The translations under genes and the position numbers were made by a program. A stretch of 64,000 nucleotides of DNA from Argopecten irradians. Its lineage: Eukaryota; Mollusca; Bivalvia; Pectinida; Pectinidae. Shown in pieces: positions 1 to 12,449 of the stretch (position 1 is its first letter; every line of letters begins with the position of its first letter). The notes beneath the pieces are model-generated. The model made no database searches and was not told the DNA's origin. It was given only the letters and a program-made list of their open reading frames with translations. The DNA is taken from NCBI RefSeq assembly GCF_041381155.1, contig NC_091145.1, positions 38,517,882 through 38,581,881 of the forward strand, given 5' to 3'.

Positions 1-150
1 AACTGAGTAATTGTAATTGTAATTGGGTTTTGAACAAGTAATTGTAATTGTAATTAATTACATTTACAAAACTGAGTAAATGTAATTGTAATTGTAATTG
101 AGTTTTGACCAAGTAATTGTAATTGTAATTAATTACATTGCAATGTAATT
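1..150. repeat. AT-rich (TTGTAA)n-type simple repeat
   Basis: Imperfect tandem copies of TAATTGTAAT with interspersed GAGT/GGTTTTG segments fill the left edge and may continue beyond it. A shorter similar AATTAATT tract occurs near 21440-21500. No coding potential is visible. From here to 707 I see no recognisable gene; this stretch is probably an upstream P450 intron. Confidence 0.7.
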
Positions 151-707
151 GACCCCAACCCTGACAGTTATCAATTGTAAAAACTGCAATTCTTTCTGTA
201 TTTGAGTAAAAGATTTAAAAAATAGAAAAAAAATACCACAAAGGTTGGAATTTTCTTACATCTTTTCACACAAATGGGAGAAAACTGGTCCAAGACATAT
301 TTGGAAATTTTTGATCAACATTGACCCACTTGGGTCATCTTTTTCAAACTGGAGTCAGTTTTTTTCTCTCCGTCCAATGTAGGAAATTTTCCAGGTTAAG
401 ATACAAGAGTAGCCAAAGATACTCCAGAGCACACTACTATATAAAAACGTTTAATTCACTGTCACTGTTTGGTATCGGGCCAAGTCATCTCCTATTCAGG
501 CTGCTTACAAAATATTAGAACCAAGAAGTGTCACTTATGTATACCTCGGTTTTTCAACAAATGAATAATCTATATACCCAGTGCTCTCTGGCCTGACTTC
601 TGCAGACATCTATCTATCATATTATCTAAAGTGTAGTGTCAGGGCCAGAGTATCTCAGGCAATACCAGAGTTAAACTAGTTATATTTGACTTACTGCTCA
701 GCTAATA

Positions 708-1087
708 TAGGAAACTATTTATAATAATTATAATACTACTGGTAAGTTGATCGTAAGGCCTGTAAATCAAAAGTCTAGGAAACTATTTATAATAATTATA
801 ATACTACTGGTAAGTTGATCGTAAGGCCTGTAAATCTACTGGTAAGTTGATCGTAAGGCCTGTAAATCAAAAGTCTAGGAAACTATTTATAATAATTATA
901 ATACTACTGGTAAGTTGATCGTAAGGCCTGTAAATCAAAAGTCTAGGAAACTATTTATAATAATTATAATACTACTGGTAAGTTGATCGTAAGGCCTGGT
1001 AAATCAAAAGTCTAGGATACTATTTATAATAATATTATAATACTACTGGTAAGTTGATTATAAGGCCTGTAAATCTAAAGTCTAGGA
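708..1087. repeat. 68-bp minisatellite in 5' P450 intron
   Basis: About five to six head-to-tail copies of a ~68-bp unit containing CTACTGGTAAGTTGATCG. One copy is truncated near 834. Each unit carries a consensus-like splice donor (CTG|GTAAGT). I could not find an open exon ending at it because all three frames upstream have stops. The array lies ~190 bp before the first visible P450 exon. Confidence 0.85.
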
Positions 1088-1275
1088 CTTAATATAAGCT
1101 CCAGCAGAGGTAGTTAATAAGTTTAAAAGAAATATGGCTGCATCAGAATGTGATTAAAAGACAATATAGTTGGTAGAGCCCAAAGAGCAGAGCCTGGTGT
1201 GTAAAGATTATTTACTGATACATGTTATTTTTGTTTGATAAGAGTAAAGGTATAACTATTAGTATATTGGTACAG

Positions 1276-4200
1276 AACCCAAACCTACCGAGGTTGGTAC
1301 ATCCTATGTGTTGGGTAAGACATGGCTTGGGGATGGACTCCTGCTAGCTAACGGTAAAAGATGGGCAAGGAATCGACGCCTCCTGACACCCGCATTCCAC
1401 TTTGATATATTACAGCCTTACATGACAGTATATAATGAAGTCTCGGATATACTACAAGTGAGTAATTGTATAATTATTTACACGTTATGTTTTAATAAGT
1501 TCAATTAGGTCAAATATTAAAACTGGTGAATTATTAATAGTTTTCTATCTAAAATATTCTTTTTTAAAGGTCATATTGAAATATTGCATGTAACGCCTGA
1601 GACATTTAAATGTTTCTGTCTGTCAATGTCTGTTGGTCAGTCTGTAGAAAATGTTTTCTCCAGGTTTTCTTTTGCTAAAATTTTGATTTCCATGTGCATA
1701 ATATATGCATGGTAAACAGGTCACTATACATACACGTAGGTTCTGTAAATTTTCAATAATTCATTGAACTTCATTAGCTTTTGGATCAATTCTGTTCTAA
1801 TATCGATCTATATTTCAAATCAGTACTTGCTTCAATAACGGTCACTTTGGACACTAATGGTGGCCAATTAGTATAATCAGACTAGCTAATCCAGAAGGCA
1901 TGCTAGCCAATTAGTATAATCAGACTAGCTAATCCAGAAGGCATGCTAGCCAATTAGTATAATCAGACTAGCTAATCCAGAAGGCATGCTAGCCAATTAG
2001 TATAATCAGACTAGCTAATCCAGAAGGCATGTGCTAGCCAATTAGTATAATCAGACTAGCTAATCCAGAAGGCATGCTAGCCAATTAGTATAATCAGACT
2101 AGCTAATCCAGAAGGCATGCTAGCCAATTAGTATAATCAGACTAGCTAATCCAGAAGGCATGCTAGCCAATTAGTATAATCAGACTAGCTAATCCAGAAG
2201 GCATGCTATTGATCTCGTAAGTGGAGACCATTTGTTTTCATTCTGTCCTGCCTGTACATCAAAACTGATCAGAAATAAAAATCATTTTGAATTATAAATC
2301 ACTTATATATTTTTAAGTGTCACTATGAAAATAATATCTATGATATACAGACATGGAAAATGCCAATTAAATCATCCATTAGTAAGTGTTGTGAATCTTA
2401 GTTTACATAATTTATTTGCTTGTAGGTAAAAATTGGGGACTGCTGTGAAAAAGGCGAGGCCTTTGAGCTATTTAACTTTATTGGTATGGCCTCCCTGGAT
2501 AACATCCTTAGATGTGCATTTTCTTACAAAAGTGATTGCCAAGTCCTAGGGTGAGTAAAATTAGGACACGTTCCAAAATAATAGATATATAGAATTCTGT
2601 CACACCGCCATGTTCATTTTTCTTGGAATGCTTCTCAATTTTACATACTGTGACTGCATTATGCAAATTATGTAGTGTTGCACTTGTCTGTAAAACCGAG
2701 GAGTGTTCCAAAGAACAAATGAACATTGCAGTGATGGTTAAAGTAAGCGAGCACCATGATGTTTAAATGGAGTTTCTACAAAGTGCGGGACATGACACCT
2801 CCAAATTTAAGGAGATTGTGGATGAACACAGTTATGGGTACTGTTTACTGCCACAAGCGTAGATTTCAGCTTGGTTTTTGAGGTACCCATTAGAGGCGAG
2901 ATGACATTTCGAGCGGACATGGAAATGTCTACCTAGCCTATTTTTTGTAAATTTCCCGATTCATCCGGCCATAACTTGGTCAATACTAGGCCAATTTTGT
3001 TCATAAAAACACTCATTCGAAAGATGAACTATTTCTCTTTAATGTAACCCGTTTATTACATAAATCACAGTTTGGTCCGTTTTTCTCGGCCGCCGAGTTC
3101 ATACCCTTGATACTATAACAGCTATGTATACTGTTGGTTATTTTGTGCCATGTCCCTGCGCGCTGGGGCATGATAAAAAATCTTTATTCACTCTCCTATT
3201 TGTTAAGTATGAATCATGATTACCAGAAAGCAGGTGAGCGATTTGGGCCCATTAGGCCCTTGTTAATTCAAAAATTGATAATATTTTCTAACTTAAAACT
3301 ATAATAAATGAAACTGACTTTGTGTGTGTTACAGGGATAGTCATCCTTATGTAAATGCTGTTAATAAACTGAGCGATCTATGGGTAGCAAGGTCACTGTA
3401 AGTATAATTATAAAATCGAGCGATCTATGGGTAGCAAGGTCACTGTAAGTATAATTATAAAATCGAGCGATCTATGGGTAGCAAGGTCACTGTAAGTATA
3501 ATTATAAAATCGAGCGATCTATGGGTAGCAAGGTCACTGTAAATATAATTATGAAATCGAGCGATCTATGGGTAGCAAGGTCACTGTAAGTATAATTATA
3601 AAATCGAGCGATCTATGGGTAGCAAGGTCACTGTAAGTATAATTATAAAATCAATCTAATTCATGTTTAATGGTACACTGTCATGAACTTCGTTTTCTTT
3701 AATCTGTAAACGTTTTAGATTACATGCATGTGGTTGCATATTTCAACTATATCACAAAGAAATGTTTTTGAGTACTATAAATTAAGGGAAAAATTATGTA
3801 ATATTCTAACATTTTGGTGGCAAAGCCTTCATACATTCAATGACTGAAATTGTTCTTAAAAAACATCCTGATTACTAGAAATGACAAACTTAATTGAATC
3901 ATAATATATATTTATAATGTACTAAGTAGGTCTAGTAATTCACTCCCAATAAACTGATTAACAGTGGTGAGAAAATAACAGATTTTTTAATTAGAAGTCC
4001 TTTGTTTTAAATTGATATCAATTTGAATTAAGACCTTAAGCCTTTAACCTTAACAGATGGGTAACATTCTACAACATCTCTATGAAAGTAACTTTACACA
4101 ATGTACTATCAATGTCGAATATTTTCTGTGTTTCAGGAATATATTTCATTACTTTGATTTTATATTTTTCCTGTCTGCTAATGGCCGTCAGTTCAAAAAA

Positions 4201-7200
4201 TACAGTGATTACGTACATTCTGTAGCGGAGGAGGTTATCCAGAAACGACAGTTGACTCTAGTAAGTACTACAGTACACAGTACATGTACCTCTAAAATAT
4301 ATCATATTGCATTAACTTAGTATAAATATGTAAACAATAAAATGGTATATTTATCTATTATGGCCTGGTTGAGAGGGCACTATTGCCTCATAGTATTGTC
4401 GAGGGATGGAATAGTGCCCGAGCCGAAGGCGAGGGCACTATCCCATCATGAGACAATACTATGAGGCAATAGTGCCCTCTCAACCAGGCCATAATGGGTT
4501 TAGTACATCACCCTGACATGAGACCGTTTTCCATGTTATCGCAAACTTTGAGAAGCATGTCAAGCGATAGGCCTACCTCGCAACGCTTCATTTCCACACC
4601 TCATTGTTACATTAAAAGTACAACATATAAATTGTGGCAGAGATATGGGGTTCTATAAAAACGGGATTCAGCTTCATGAAAATTAAAAGAAGATCAATAT
4701 AGAACATTAGTGAACAGTCTTCTGTAGAAAAACAAGATTTGCTTCCATCCCCGCACAAAACAGCCTGTCCGCCATCTTGACGTCTTGGTCGAAGCGCAAC
4801 GTTATAATGACGTCATGTAATGGTGACGTCACAATACATTCACATTCAATTTCGCGCCACTTCAATAGTGCCCGCTTGCCCGGGCACTATTGCAAATAGT
4901 TTCCATGTGTGTAGCCAATCAGAATCCAGTATTCTGTCACGTGATGTACTAATGTGCAATAGTATTGATCTTGTAATATTTTTAGCCCACCATCATCAGA
5001 TGGTGGGCTATTCAAATCGCCCTGCGTCCGTGGTCCGGCGTCCGGCGTCCGTCCGTAAACAATGCTTGTTATCACTATTTCTTAAAAACTACTGCAGGGA
5101 TTTTGTTCAAACTTCACATGGAGGGTCCCCTTGGTCCATATTTGTGCCATACAGATTTTGAGACAGATCAGAAAAACAAGATGGCCGCTAGGCAGCCATC
5201 TTTGATTTTGGCAGTTGAAGTTTCTTATCAATATTTCTTGAGAACTACTGAAGGGATTTTGTTCAAACTTCACATGGAGGTTACCCTTGGTCCCTAGTTG
5301 TGCCATACAGATTTTGAGGCTGATCGGGGAAAAAAGATGGCCGCCAGGCAGCCATCTTTGATTTTGGCAGTTGAAGTTTGTTATCGATATTTCTTGAGAA
5401 CTACTAAAGGGATTTTGTTCAAACTTCACATGGAGGTTACCCTTGGTCCCTAGTTGTGCCATACAGATTTTGAGGCTGATCCGAAAAACAAGATGGCCGC
5501 CAGGCAGCCATCTTTGATTTTGGCAGTTGAAGTTTGTTATCAATATTTCTTGAGAACTACTGAAGGGATTTTGTTCAAACTTCATATGGAGGTTACCCTT
5601 GGTCCCTAGTTGTGCCATACAGATTTTGAGGCTGATCCGAAAAACAAGATGGCCGCCAGGCAGCCATCTTTGATTTTGGCAGTTGAAGTTTGTTATCAAT
5701 ATTTCTTGAGAACTACTAAAGGGATTTTGTTCAAACTTCACATGGAGGTTACCCTTGGTCCCTAGTTGTGCCATACAGATTTTGAGGCTGATCCGAAAAA
5801 CAAAATGGCCGCCAGGCAGCCATCTTTGATGGCAGCCATCTTTGATTTTGGCAGTTGAAGTTTGTTTATCAATATTTCTTGAGAACTACTGAAGGAATTT
5901 TGTTCAAACTGCACATGGAGGTTACCCTTGGTCCCTATTTGTGCCATACAGATTTTGAGGCTGATAGGAAAAACAAGATGGCCGCCAGGCGGCCATCTTG
6001 GATTTTGATAGTTAAGGTTTGATATCCCCATTTCTCAAAAAGTGCTGAAGGGATCTTTCTTCAAATTTAATATGTAGGTTCCCCTAGGGCCCTTGTTGTG
6101 CATATTGCATTTTTGGACCAATCAGTGAACAAGATGGCCGCCAGGCCGCCATCTTGTATTTCGATAGTTAAAGTTTGTTATGGCTATTTCTCAGATAGTA
6201 CTGAAGGGATCTGTCTCAAATTTCATATATAGCTTCCCCTAGGGACCTAGTTGTAAATATTGCATTTTAGGACGGATCGGTTAACAAGATGCCTGCCAGG
6301 CAGCCATATCGGGTTTTGTTATTCAAAGTTTGTTATCACTATTTCTCAGAAAGTACTGAAGGGATCTGTCACAAAATTCATATGTAGGTTCCCCTAGGGC
6401 CCTAGTTGTGCATATCGTGATTTGGGACTGATCGGTCAACAAAATTACTGCCAGGCAGCCATCTTGGATTTTTATTTTCAAAGTTTGTTATCGCTATTTC
6501 TCAGAAAGTATTGAATGGATCTTTCTCAAATTTCACATGTAGGTTCCCCTAGGGCCTTTGTTGTGCATAAAGTGATTTGGGACCGATTGATCAACAAGAT
6601 GGCCGCCAAGGAGTCATCTTGGATTTTGATAGTTGAAGTTTGTTACCGCTATTTCTCAAAAGGTACTGAAGTGATCTGTCTCAAATTTTATATGTACATA
6701 GTATGTTTGAAAAAGTTTAAAAAGTAGAGAAAAGATCCATCTTTCCTTTGTCAGATATAGATCATTCTTTGGTGGGAGCCAAGATCCCTCTGGGATCTCT
6801 TGTTTAGATTATACAAATATATAGATGTATTATTGGCCATCCAACATGAAGTGTCATGCCACATGCAATTCCCACTTTTAGGAAAAAGAAGGTCTCCCAA
6901 ATGGACGTAAATCACGATATCAGGACTTCCTGGATATTTTACTCACAGCAAAAGATGAGAATAATGTCGGGATGACACCACTTGAAATTCGTAATGAAGT
7001 GGATACTTTTCTGTTTGAAGGTAATAACGGCATTGTTTTAGTTTTATTCGGACTTTAACTTATTGTCTTTTAATTGGTTCTTTAAAGCCTCAGCACTTTT
7101 TACGGTGAACTAGTTATGATTACATCACTCATACTATTTTAGATTGACTAAAAGATTCCTTTGAGATGGAGGGGGATTCATATTATCGATATTGTTGCTG

Positions 7201-10200
7201 GTTTACCAAAGGGCTGAGAGGTGATCTCAAAGGAGCCATTTTGGCTATTCTAAAAACACATCTTCCCTATTATATACTAAGGGTCTTTATTCAGGAAATG
7301 ATAATGAATTGGATAATGATAATTAATTAAAAGGGAGAAATGTTTTTTGAATGATATTACAATATACATTAACTGTTAAATACCATAAGTTGTTTAGAAA
7401 TTAATAATAATTATCCCCCGCCCAACGAAGTTGACGGGGGATATACAAATGGGTTCCGTCCGTCCGTACGTACGTACGAATGGTTTCCGGAGCATAACTC
7501 TAAAACCAGTAGAGATATTTCCACGAAACTTCATACACACATTGATCTTATGGTCTAGTAGTACCTTTTGCTATTTTTTAGGTTTTCATTTTTTGCACTT
7601 TTTCCGTAACCATGGAAACATTGCTGAAAATATCATATTTTTGTACCAGGTTCGTTTCCGCAGCATAACTGGAAAACCGGTTGAGATATATGCACGGAAC
7701 TCCATAGGCACATTAGTATTATGGTCTAGTAGTGCCTTTTGCTATTTTAAGGTTTTCACTTTTTGTACTTTTTTCTGTAACCATGGAAACATTGCTGAAA
7801 ATGGCAGATTTTTGTGTAAGAATCGTTTCCGGAGTACAACTCTAAAAACCAGCAGAGATATTTCCATGAAACTTCATAGACACTTTGTTCTTATGGTATA
7901 GTAGTGCCTTTTGCTATTTTTAGGTTTTCATATTTTGCACTTTTTCCGTAACCATGGAAACATAGCTGAAAATATCATATTTTTGTACCAGGTTCGTTTC
8001 CGCAGCATAACTGGAAAACCGGTTGAGATATATGCACGGAACTCCATAGGCACATTAGTATTATGGTCTAGTAGTGCCTTTTGCTATTTTAAGGTTTTCA
8101 CTTTTTGTACTTTTTTCTGTAACCATGGAAACATTGCTGAAAATGGCAGATTTTTGTGTAAGGATCGTTTCCGGAGCACAACTCTAAAACCAGCAGAGAT
8201 ATTTTCATGAAACTTCATAGACACATTGTTCTTATGGTATAGTAGTGATTTTTGCTATTTTAGGTTTTCACTTTTTGTGCTTTTTTCTGTAACTATAGAA
8301 ACATTGCTGAAAATATCATATTTTTGTAGCAGGTTCATTTCCGGAGCATAAATCTAAAACCAGCAGAGATATTTCCACGAAACTTCATAGACACATTCTT
8401 TTTATGGTCTAGTAGTACCTTTTGCTATTTTTAGGTTTTCATTTTTTGCACTTTTTCCGTTACCATTGAAACATTGCTGAAAATATCATGGTAAATGGTA
8501 AATGTTACTTTGCAAAACTCCACCCATCTTTGTGTATATAGTCTAATATAAATGTCAAGGCTGCATACCTGATTCAACAACTGCAGCCCCGCTCTACTTG
8601 AATTATACTCCATCTTTCTTTAGCTCAACTTCCTTTTTCCTGTTTTTTTCATACACATAAGTCTCCACAATCAAACTCACTTCAGCTTTGATATCTCCAT
8701 TGGCGGAGGATCTGAATGACTATGTCCTTGTTATCATTAACATGTAATAATATTGATTTAGTTATGTTAATAATTACTCGAACAAACCTTAATTATGACT
8801 TATAAATTCACCTTGAATCTGATCAATATGCTTTAACATCAATATATATACCATTGTGATTTCAAATGCGTTTCACCCACAGTGAAAATAATAAATTAAT
8901 TCCTGTGTTTGTAGGTCATGATACTACGACAAGTGCCATGTGTTGGACCCTTTACTCTCTGGCTGAGCATCCTCAGTGGCAGAAAAAGATCCAGGCCGAA
9001 GTGGACGGTATTCTAGAGGGGCGGGACTTGGACTTCATAGAATGGTACGGTGTCATTAGATCCGGAAGATACAATAATGATGATTTATATTGAATAATGA
9101 GTAAATAGTTTTCTGAAATATCTAAATAATTTGATGAATTAAAAATAAATTAAATATGATTATGCATGCATATGTAAAACTTTGTCATCTTAATTCATTC
9201 TATTATTTTCCCTTATAAACCAAAATACAACATGATTGGAAACACTGTAAAACCTAGAAAACCATTACTTGTTGTGTGTTTCTAGTATCCTTAGTGTAAA
9301 TCTTCATCGTATTCATCAAGTGAATGAAGCAATGTTTATATTCCTATATTCACATGTATGTAGGTTTCAAATAGAGGTGCAAAATGTCATCTCTGCCAAT
9401 TTTTAGGTCACCTGAGACGAAGTCTCAAGTGACCTATTCTAATCGCCTTTTGTCCGTCGTCGTGCGTCGTGCGTCGTGCGTCGTCCGTCGTCCGTCGTAT
9501 GTCCGTAAACAATTTACATTTTCAACTTCTTCTCCAAAACTGCTGAAGCAATTTCAATGAAATTTTGCACAAACCTTCTAAGGCATAAGGCCAATCAAAA
9601 TTGTGAATTATATGATCCTCACCCCCCAGGGAGCTATGGGAGGGGCCAAAAGGGGTAAAATTGACTAAAATTTCAAAAATCTTCTTCTCCACTCACAGAT
9701 GTGATGGAATTAAATACTCTTCATAAATAGAAAGGTCCTAAGGTCCTTTACAAAAATTGTGAATTATATGACCCTGGGGTCTCAGGTTTCCCCCTGGGGA
9801 GGGGGTTAAGTTTACTATAGTTTATATAGGGAAAACACATTTTTGAGTATTATTTGATCATTTGTAATAGGAAATGAGTCAAATATTGTCAGAATTATCA
9901 GTATGAGATGGCTATTGAATCCTATTAACCAGTTTTCCATGACTGACCCCCAGGGGCCTTAGGGGCGGGGTCAAAAGGGGTCAAATAGGCTCAAACTTTA
10001 AAAATCTTCTTCTTAAATACTGGAAATGGTAGAATCACATACTCTTCATAGATGGACAGGTCTTAAGGTGTTTTATTAAAATTGTGAATTATATGACCCT
10101 GGGGTCTCACGTTTCCCCCTGGGGAGGGGGTCAAGTTTACTATAGTTTATATAGGGAAAACACATTTATGAGCATATTTTGCTCAATTTTCATAGAAAAT

Positions 10201-12449
10201 GTGTGAAACTTGTTTAGAATTATTAGCCTGAGATAACATTTTATTATCATATATCTATATTGGTCCTGGTCAACCCCCTCGGGGCAGAGGGGTGGGGCCA
10301 AAAGGGGCAAATAGGCTCAAACTTTAAAAATCTTCTTCTTAAATACTGGAAATGGTAGAATCTAATACTCTTCATAGATGGACAGGTCTTAAGGTGTTTT
10401 ATGAAAATTGTGAATTATATGACCCTTGGGTCTCATGTTTCCCCCTGGGGAGGGGGTTAAGTTTACTTTAGTTTATATAGGAAAAACACATTTATGAACA
10501 TTATTTAGTCATTAAAATAGGAAATTAGTCAATTGTTGTCAGAATTATCCCTATGTGATGGCCATTGAATCTTATCAACAAATTTTCCATGACTGATCCC
10601 CAGGGGCCTTAGGGATGGGGCCAAAACGGGTCAAATAGGCTAAAACTTTAAAAATCTTCTTCTGAAATACTGGAACTGGTTGAATCAAATACTCTGCATA
10701 GATGGAAAGGTCTTAAAGTCCTTTACAAAAATTGTGAATTATATGACCCTGGGGTCTCAGATTTTCCCCTGGGGAGGGGGTCAAATTTACTATAGTTTAT
10801 AAAGGAAAAACACATTTATGAACATTATTTGCCTATTTTTCATAGGAAATTAGTCAATCTGGGTTAGAATTATTAGCCTGAGATAGCATTTTAACATCAT
10901 ATCCATATTGGTCTTGGCCGACCCCCAGGGACCAGAGGGGCGGGGCCAAAAGGGGTCAAAATGGATAACATTTCAAAAATCTTTCTTCTGAATTCACATA
11001 ATCTTCATAGATTAAAAAGTCAAATTTATAAAATCACTGACTGACTTCAAGGGCCTGATGGGCCAATATATAGTGTTTATATGCATGTCTTTGTTTCATT
11101 CTGTATCTGAAATCAGGTGACCGTTAAGGCCCATGGGCCTCTTGTTATATAGTTTCTACTTAAAAATACCCAAAGCAAAACAGAAGAATCCTCAAATTGT
11201 CAAATTTAAAATTATAGGCATGTCCGTCTTTTTCAGGAGTGACTTAGGAAAGCTTGAAAACCTGACTTTGTGTATAAAGGAAGGTCTGCGATTACATTCA
11301 CCCGTCTCCTTTATACAACGAAACACCACCAAGCCGTTTGAGGTAGAGGGATATCATGTTCCAGTTGGAACTTCTGTAGCTATTCAGATCTATAACCTCC
11401 ACCATAACCCATACGTGTGGGACGATCCGATGGAATTCCGGCCTGAACGCTTCCTTCCAGAGAATTCTGTCGGTCGGGATTCTTATGCATTTGTGCCATT
11501 CTCAGCTGGGCCTCGGTAAATATTTTACTTTTACATATTGATCATAGTCATTTAAATATTAATTCACAACAGTCACTGTATTTCATGCTCACTAAACTCT
11601 TGATGACAGTCTCAGAACAATATACTTTTTTTCCCATTGGTCTAAGAACAGTGATTGAAATTGATTGCATTGTCAAACTAGGGGGAGATAATCAAGTTAA
11701 TAGACTTTATAAAAGCATTATTTAATACCATTTAATGTATTTTTAAATTAAAATTATTGTAATGAAATTAATAATTAATTTTGTATTTGAAACTTAAAAC
11801 ATATGCAGTTACTGTCATAGTAACATATTAAATGATCATTTGTGAATTCCTACCTATAGTTAATTATCGACTGTGCCTAAATTATTTACTAACATTTTAA
11901 TTTAGAAACTGCATTGGTCAACATTTTGCCATGAACGAACAAAAGGTCACTCTTGCTCGACTTCTGAGAAGGTAACTATTAGTAACACTTTTCATGTCGG
12001 TTAAAATGTCTTAACGACTTAGTGCAAATTTGATGTTATAGTAACATTTTGAAGTAAAAAAGGAAAGAAAAAAATAATCTAAAAAGTGGTTACCTACATG
12101 ACATAGGAAGCCAGATCACAGCAGATTGTAATCTGATTGACATTTAGTCGACCCATCATCTATCATAGTAATGATAGATTGGTTATTTAAAGGAACTTTG
12201 TTACTAAGTATGAAATTATTAAAAAATATGAAGAGAGTACAGTACATTTGTATTTTGATGATCATGAAACAATGAAAAATATAACTACAAAATGAGAACA
12301 CCATGTTTATATCAGATATAAGTATGTAATGTCATTTCTGTAGATTCACCTTTGAGTTGGACCCAAAACATGAAGTTTCAAAGAAAATTGGTGTTGTGAT
12401 GCGTGCTGAAAATGGTATCAAAGTTTTCGCGAAGCCAAGGAAATTGTGA
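1276..12449 (+). CDS. Cytochrome P450, CYP4 family, 3' nine exons (5' partial)
   Basis: A haem-thiolate monooxygenase, presumably ER-bound. CYP4 enzymes commonly omega-hydroxylate fatty acids; the substrate here is inferred only at family level. Exons read by hand: 1276-1457, 2426-2550, 3335-3397, 4137-4260, 6882-7020, 8915-9044, 11237-11515, 11906-11971, 12344-12449. All junctions are GT-AG and all phases agree, giving 1214 nt (~404 aa) ending in TGA. Exon 1 has WLGDGLL and [10 protein letters not shown], typical of the CYP4 helix-C region. The I-helix oxygen-binding motif GHDTTTSA spans exons 5/6. The ExxR helix K is in KEGLR and the meander has FRPERF. The haem loop FSAGPRNCIG spans exons 7/8, with the cysteine ligand in exon 8. 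The usual ~500-aa length implies ~100 N-terminal residues, including the membrane anchor, upstream of base 1276; the first visible exon starts mid-codon. No in-frame stops or shifts were seen, so the gene looks functional. Confidence 0.95.
1862..2208. repeat. 43-bp minisatellite in P450 intron
   Basis: About eight nearly identical head-to-tail 43-bp copies of a unit containing GCCAATTAGTATAATC and CCAGAAGGCATGCTA. One copy has a 2-bp GT insertion near 2030. The array lies wholly within the intron 1458-2425. The high identity between copies suggests recent expansion. Confidence 0.9.
3371..3652 (+). repeat. 47-bp tandem array duplicating a P450 exon end and its splice donor
   Basis: Exactly six 47-bp units (282 bp). 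The first unit begins inside the 63-nt P450 exon, at GAGCGATCTATGGG, and runs through the donor CACT|GTAAGT into the intron. The last 27 coding bases and the donor are therefore repeated five more times downstream. Only the first donor keeps the frame; reading through the first unit meets TAA at once (TCA CTG TAA). One unit has GTAAAT instead of GTAAGT. Confidence 0.95.
4357..4892. mobile_element. Foldback element with nested hairpins at both ends
   Basis: Bases 4357-4400 and 4452-4495 are essentially perfect 44-bp inverted copies (ATTATGGCCTGGTTGAG at the outer edge). The loop contains a second inverted pair, AATAGTGCCC / GGGCACTAT. The right part ends with another hairpin at 4863-4892, CAATAGTGCCC...GGGCACTATTG, reusing the same GGGCACTATTG motif. 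Two TGACGTCA palindromes lie at ~4808 and ~4824. There is no ORF of note. It is a non-autonomous element in P450 intron 4261-6881, abutting the next element. Confidence 0.75.
4984..6804 (+). mobile_element. Hairpin-ended Helentron/pearl-like element, family A (copy 1)
   Basis: The 5' end is the hairpin AGCCCACCATC-ATC-AGATGGTGGGCT, followed by a CGTCCGTGGTCCG-rich stretch. About ten core repeats of ~155-158 bp follow, each with a GATGGCCGCC...GGCAGCCATC palindrome. The 3' end is the subterminal GGTGGG (inverse of the 5' end), then GATCCCTCTGGGATC and TCTTGTT. It sits in the P450 intron and stops only 77 bp before exon 6882. The long reading frames on either strand are by-products of the core repeats, not genes. 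It resembles bivalve pearl/HINE elements; autonomous helicase genes are absent. Confidence 0.8.
7413..8490 (+). mobile_element. Hairpin-ended element, family F, 3' truncated
   Basis: The 5' hairpin ATCCCCCGCC-CAACGAAGTTGA-CGGGGGAT is followed by TCCGTCCGTACGTACGTACG and about six core repeats of ~170 bp. These contain GTTTCCGGAGCATAACT and CCATGGAAACATTGCTG. No GGGATC/GGGCC-type 3' hairpin follows the last unit, so the 3' end is lost. It lies in P450 intron 7021-8914. Reading frames through it are repeat artefacts. The rest of the intron to 8914 shows nothing I recognise. Confidence 0.7.
9405..11146 (+). mobile_element. Hairpin-ended Helentron/pearl-like element, family C
   Basis: The 5' hairpin AGGTCACCTGAGAC-GAA-GTCTCAAGTGACCT is followed by CGTCGTGCGTCGTCCGTCG, then about four core repeats of ~325 bp containing ATTATATGACCCTGGGGTCT and GGGGCGGGGCC. 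The 3' end has CAGGTGACC (inverse of the 5' terminus), GTTAAGGCCCATGGGCC, then TCTTGTT. It lies within P450 intron 9045-11236, ending 90 bp before the next exon. No transposition genes are present. Confidence 0.8.

Noticed and set aside
708-1087. CTG|GTAAGT in the 68-bp repeat as the donor of a missing P450 exon
   Set aside because: Upstream sequence has stops in all frames close to the site and no P450 motif, so I do not call an exon.
5082-6031. Repetitive minus-strand ORFs of 230 and 89 aa ([17 protein letters not shown] repeats)
   Set aside because: Translation of family A core repeats in antisense; the period equals the DNA repeat period and both strands are open.
7431-8210. 156- and 99-aa + strand ORFs in the P450 intron
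   Set aside because: They follow the ~170-bp family F core and contain no domain; repeat artefacts.
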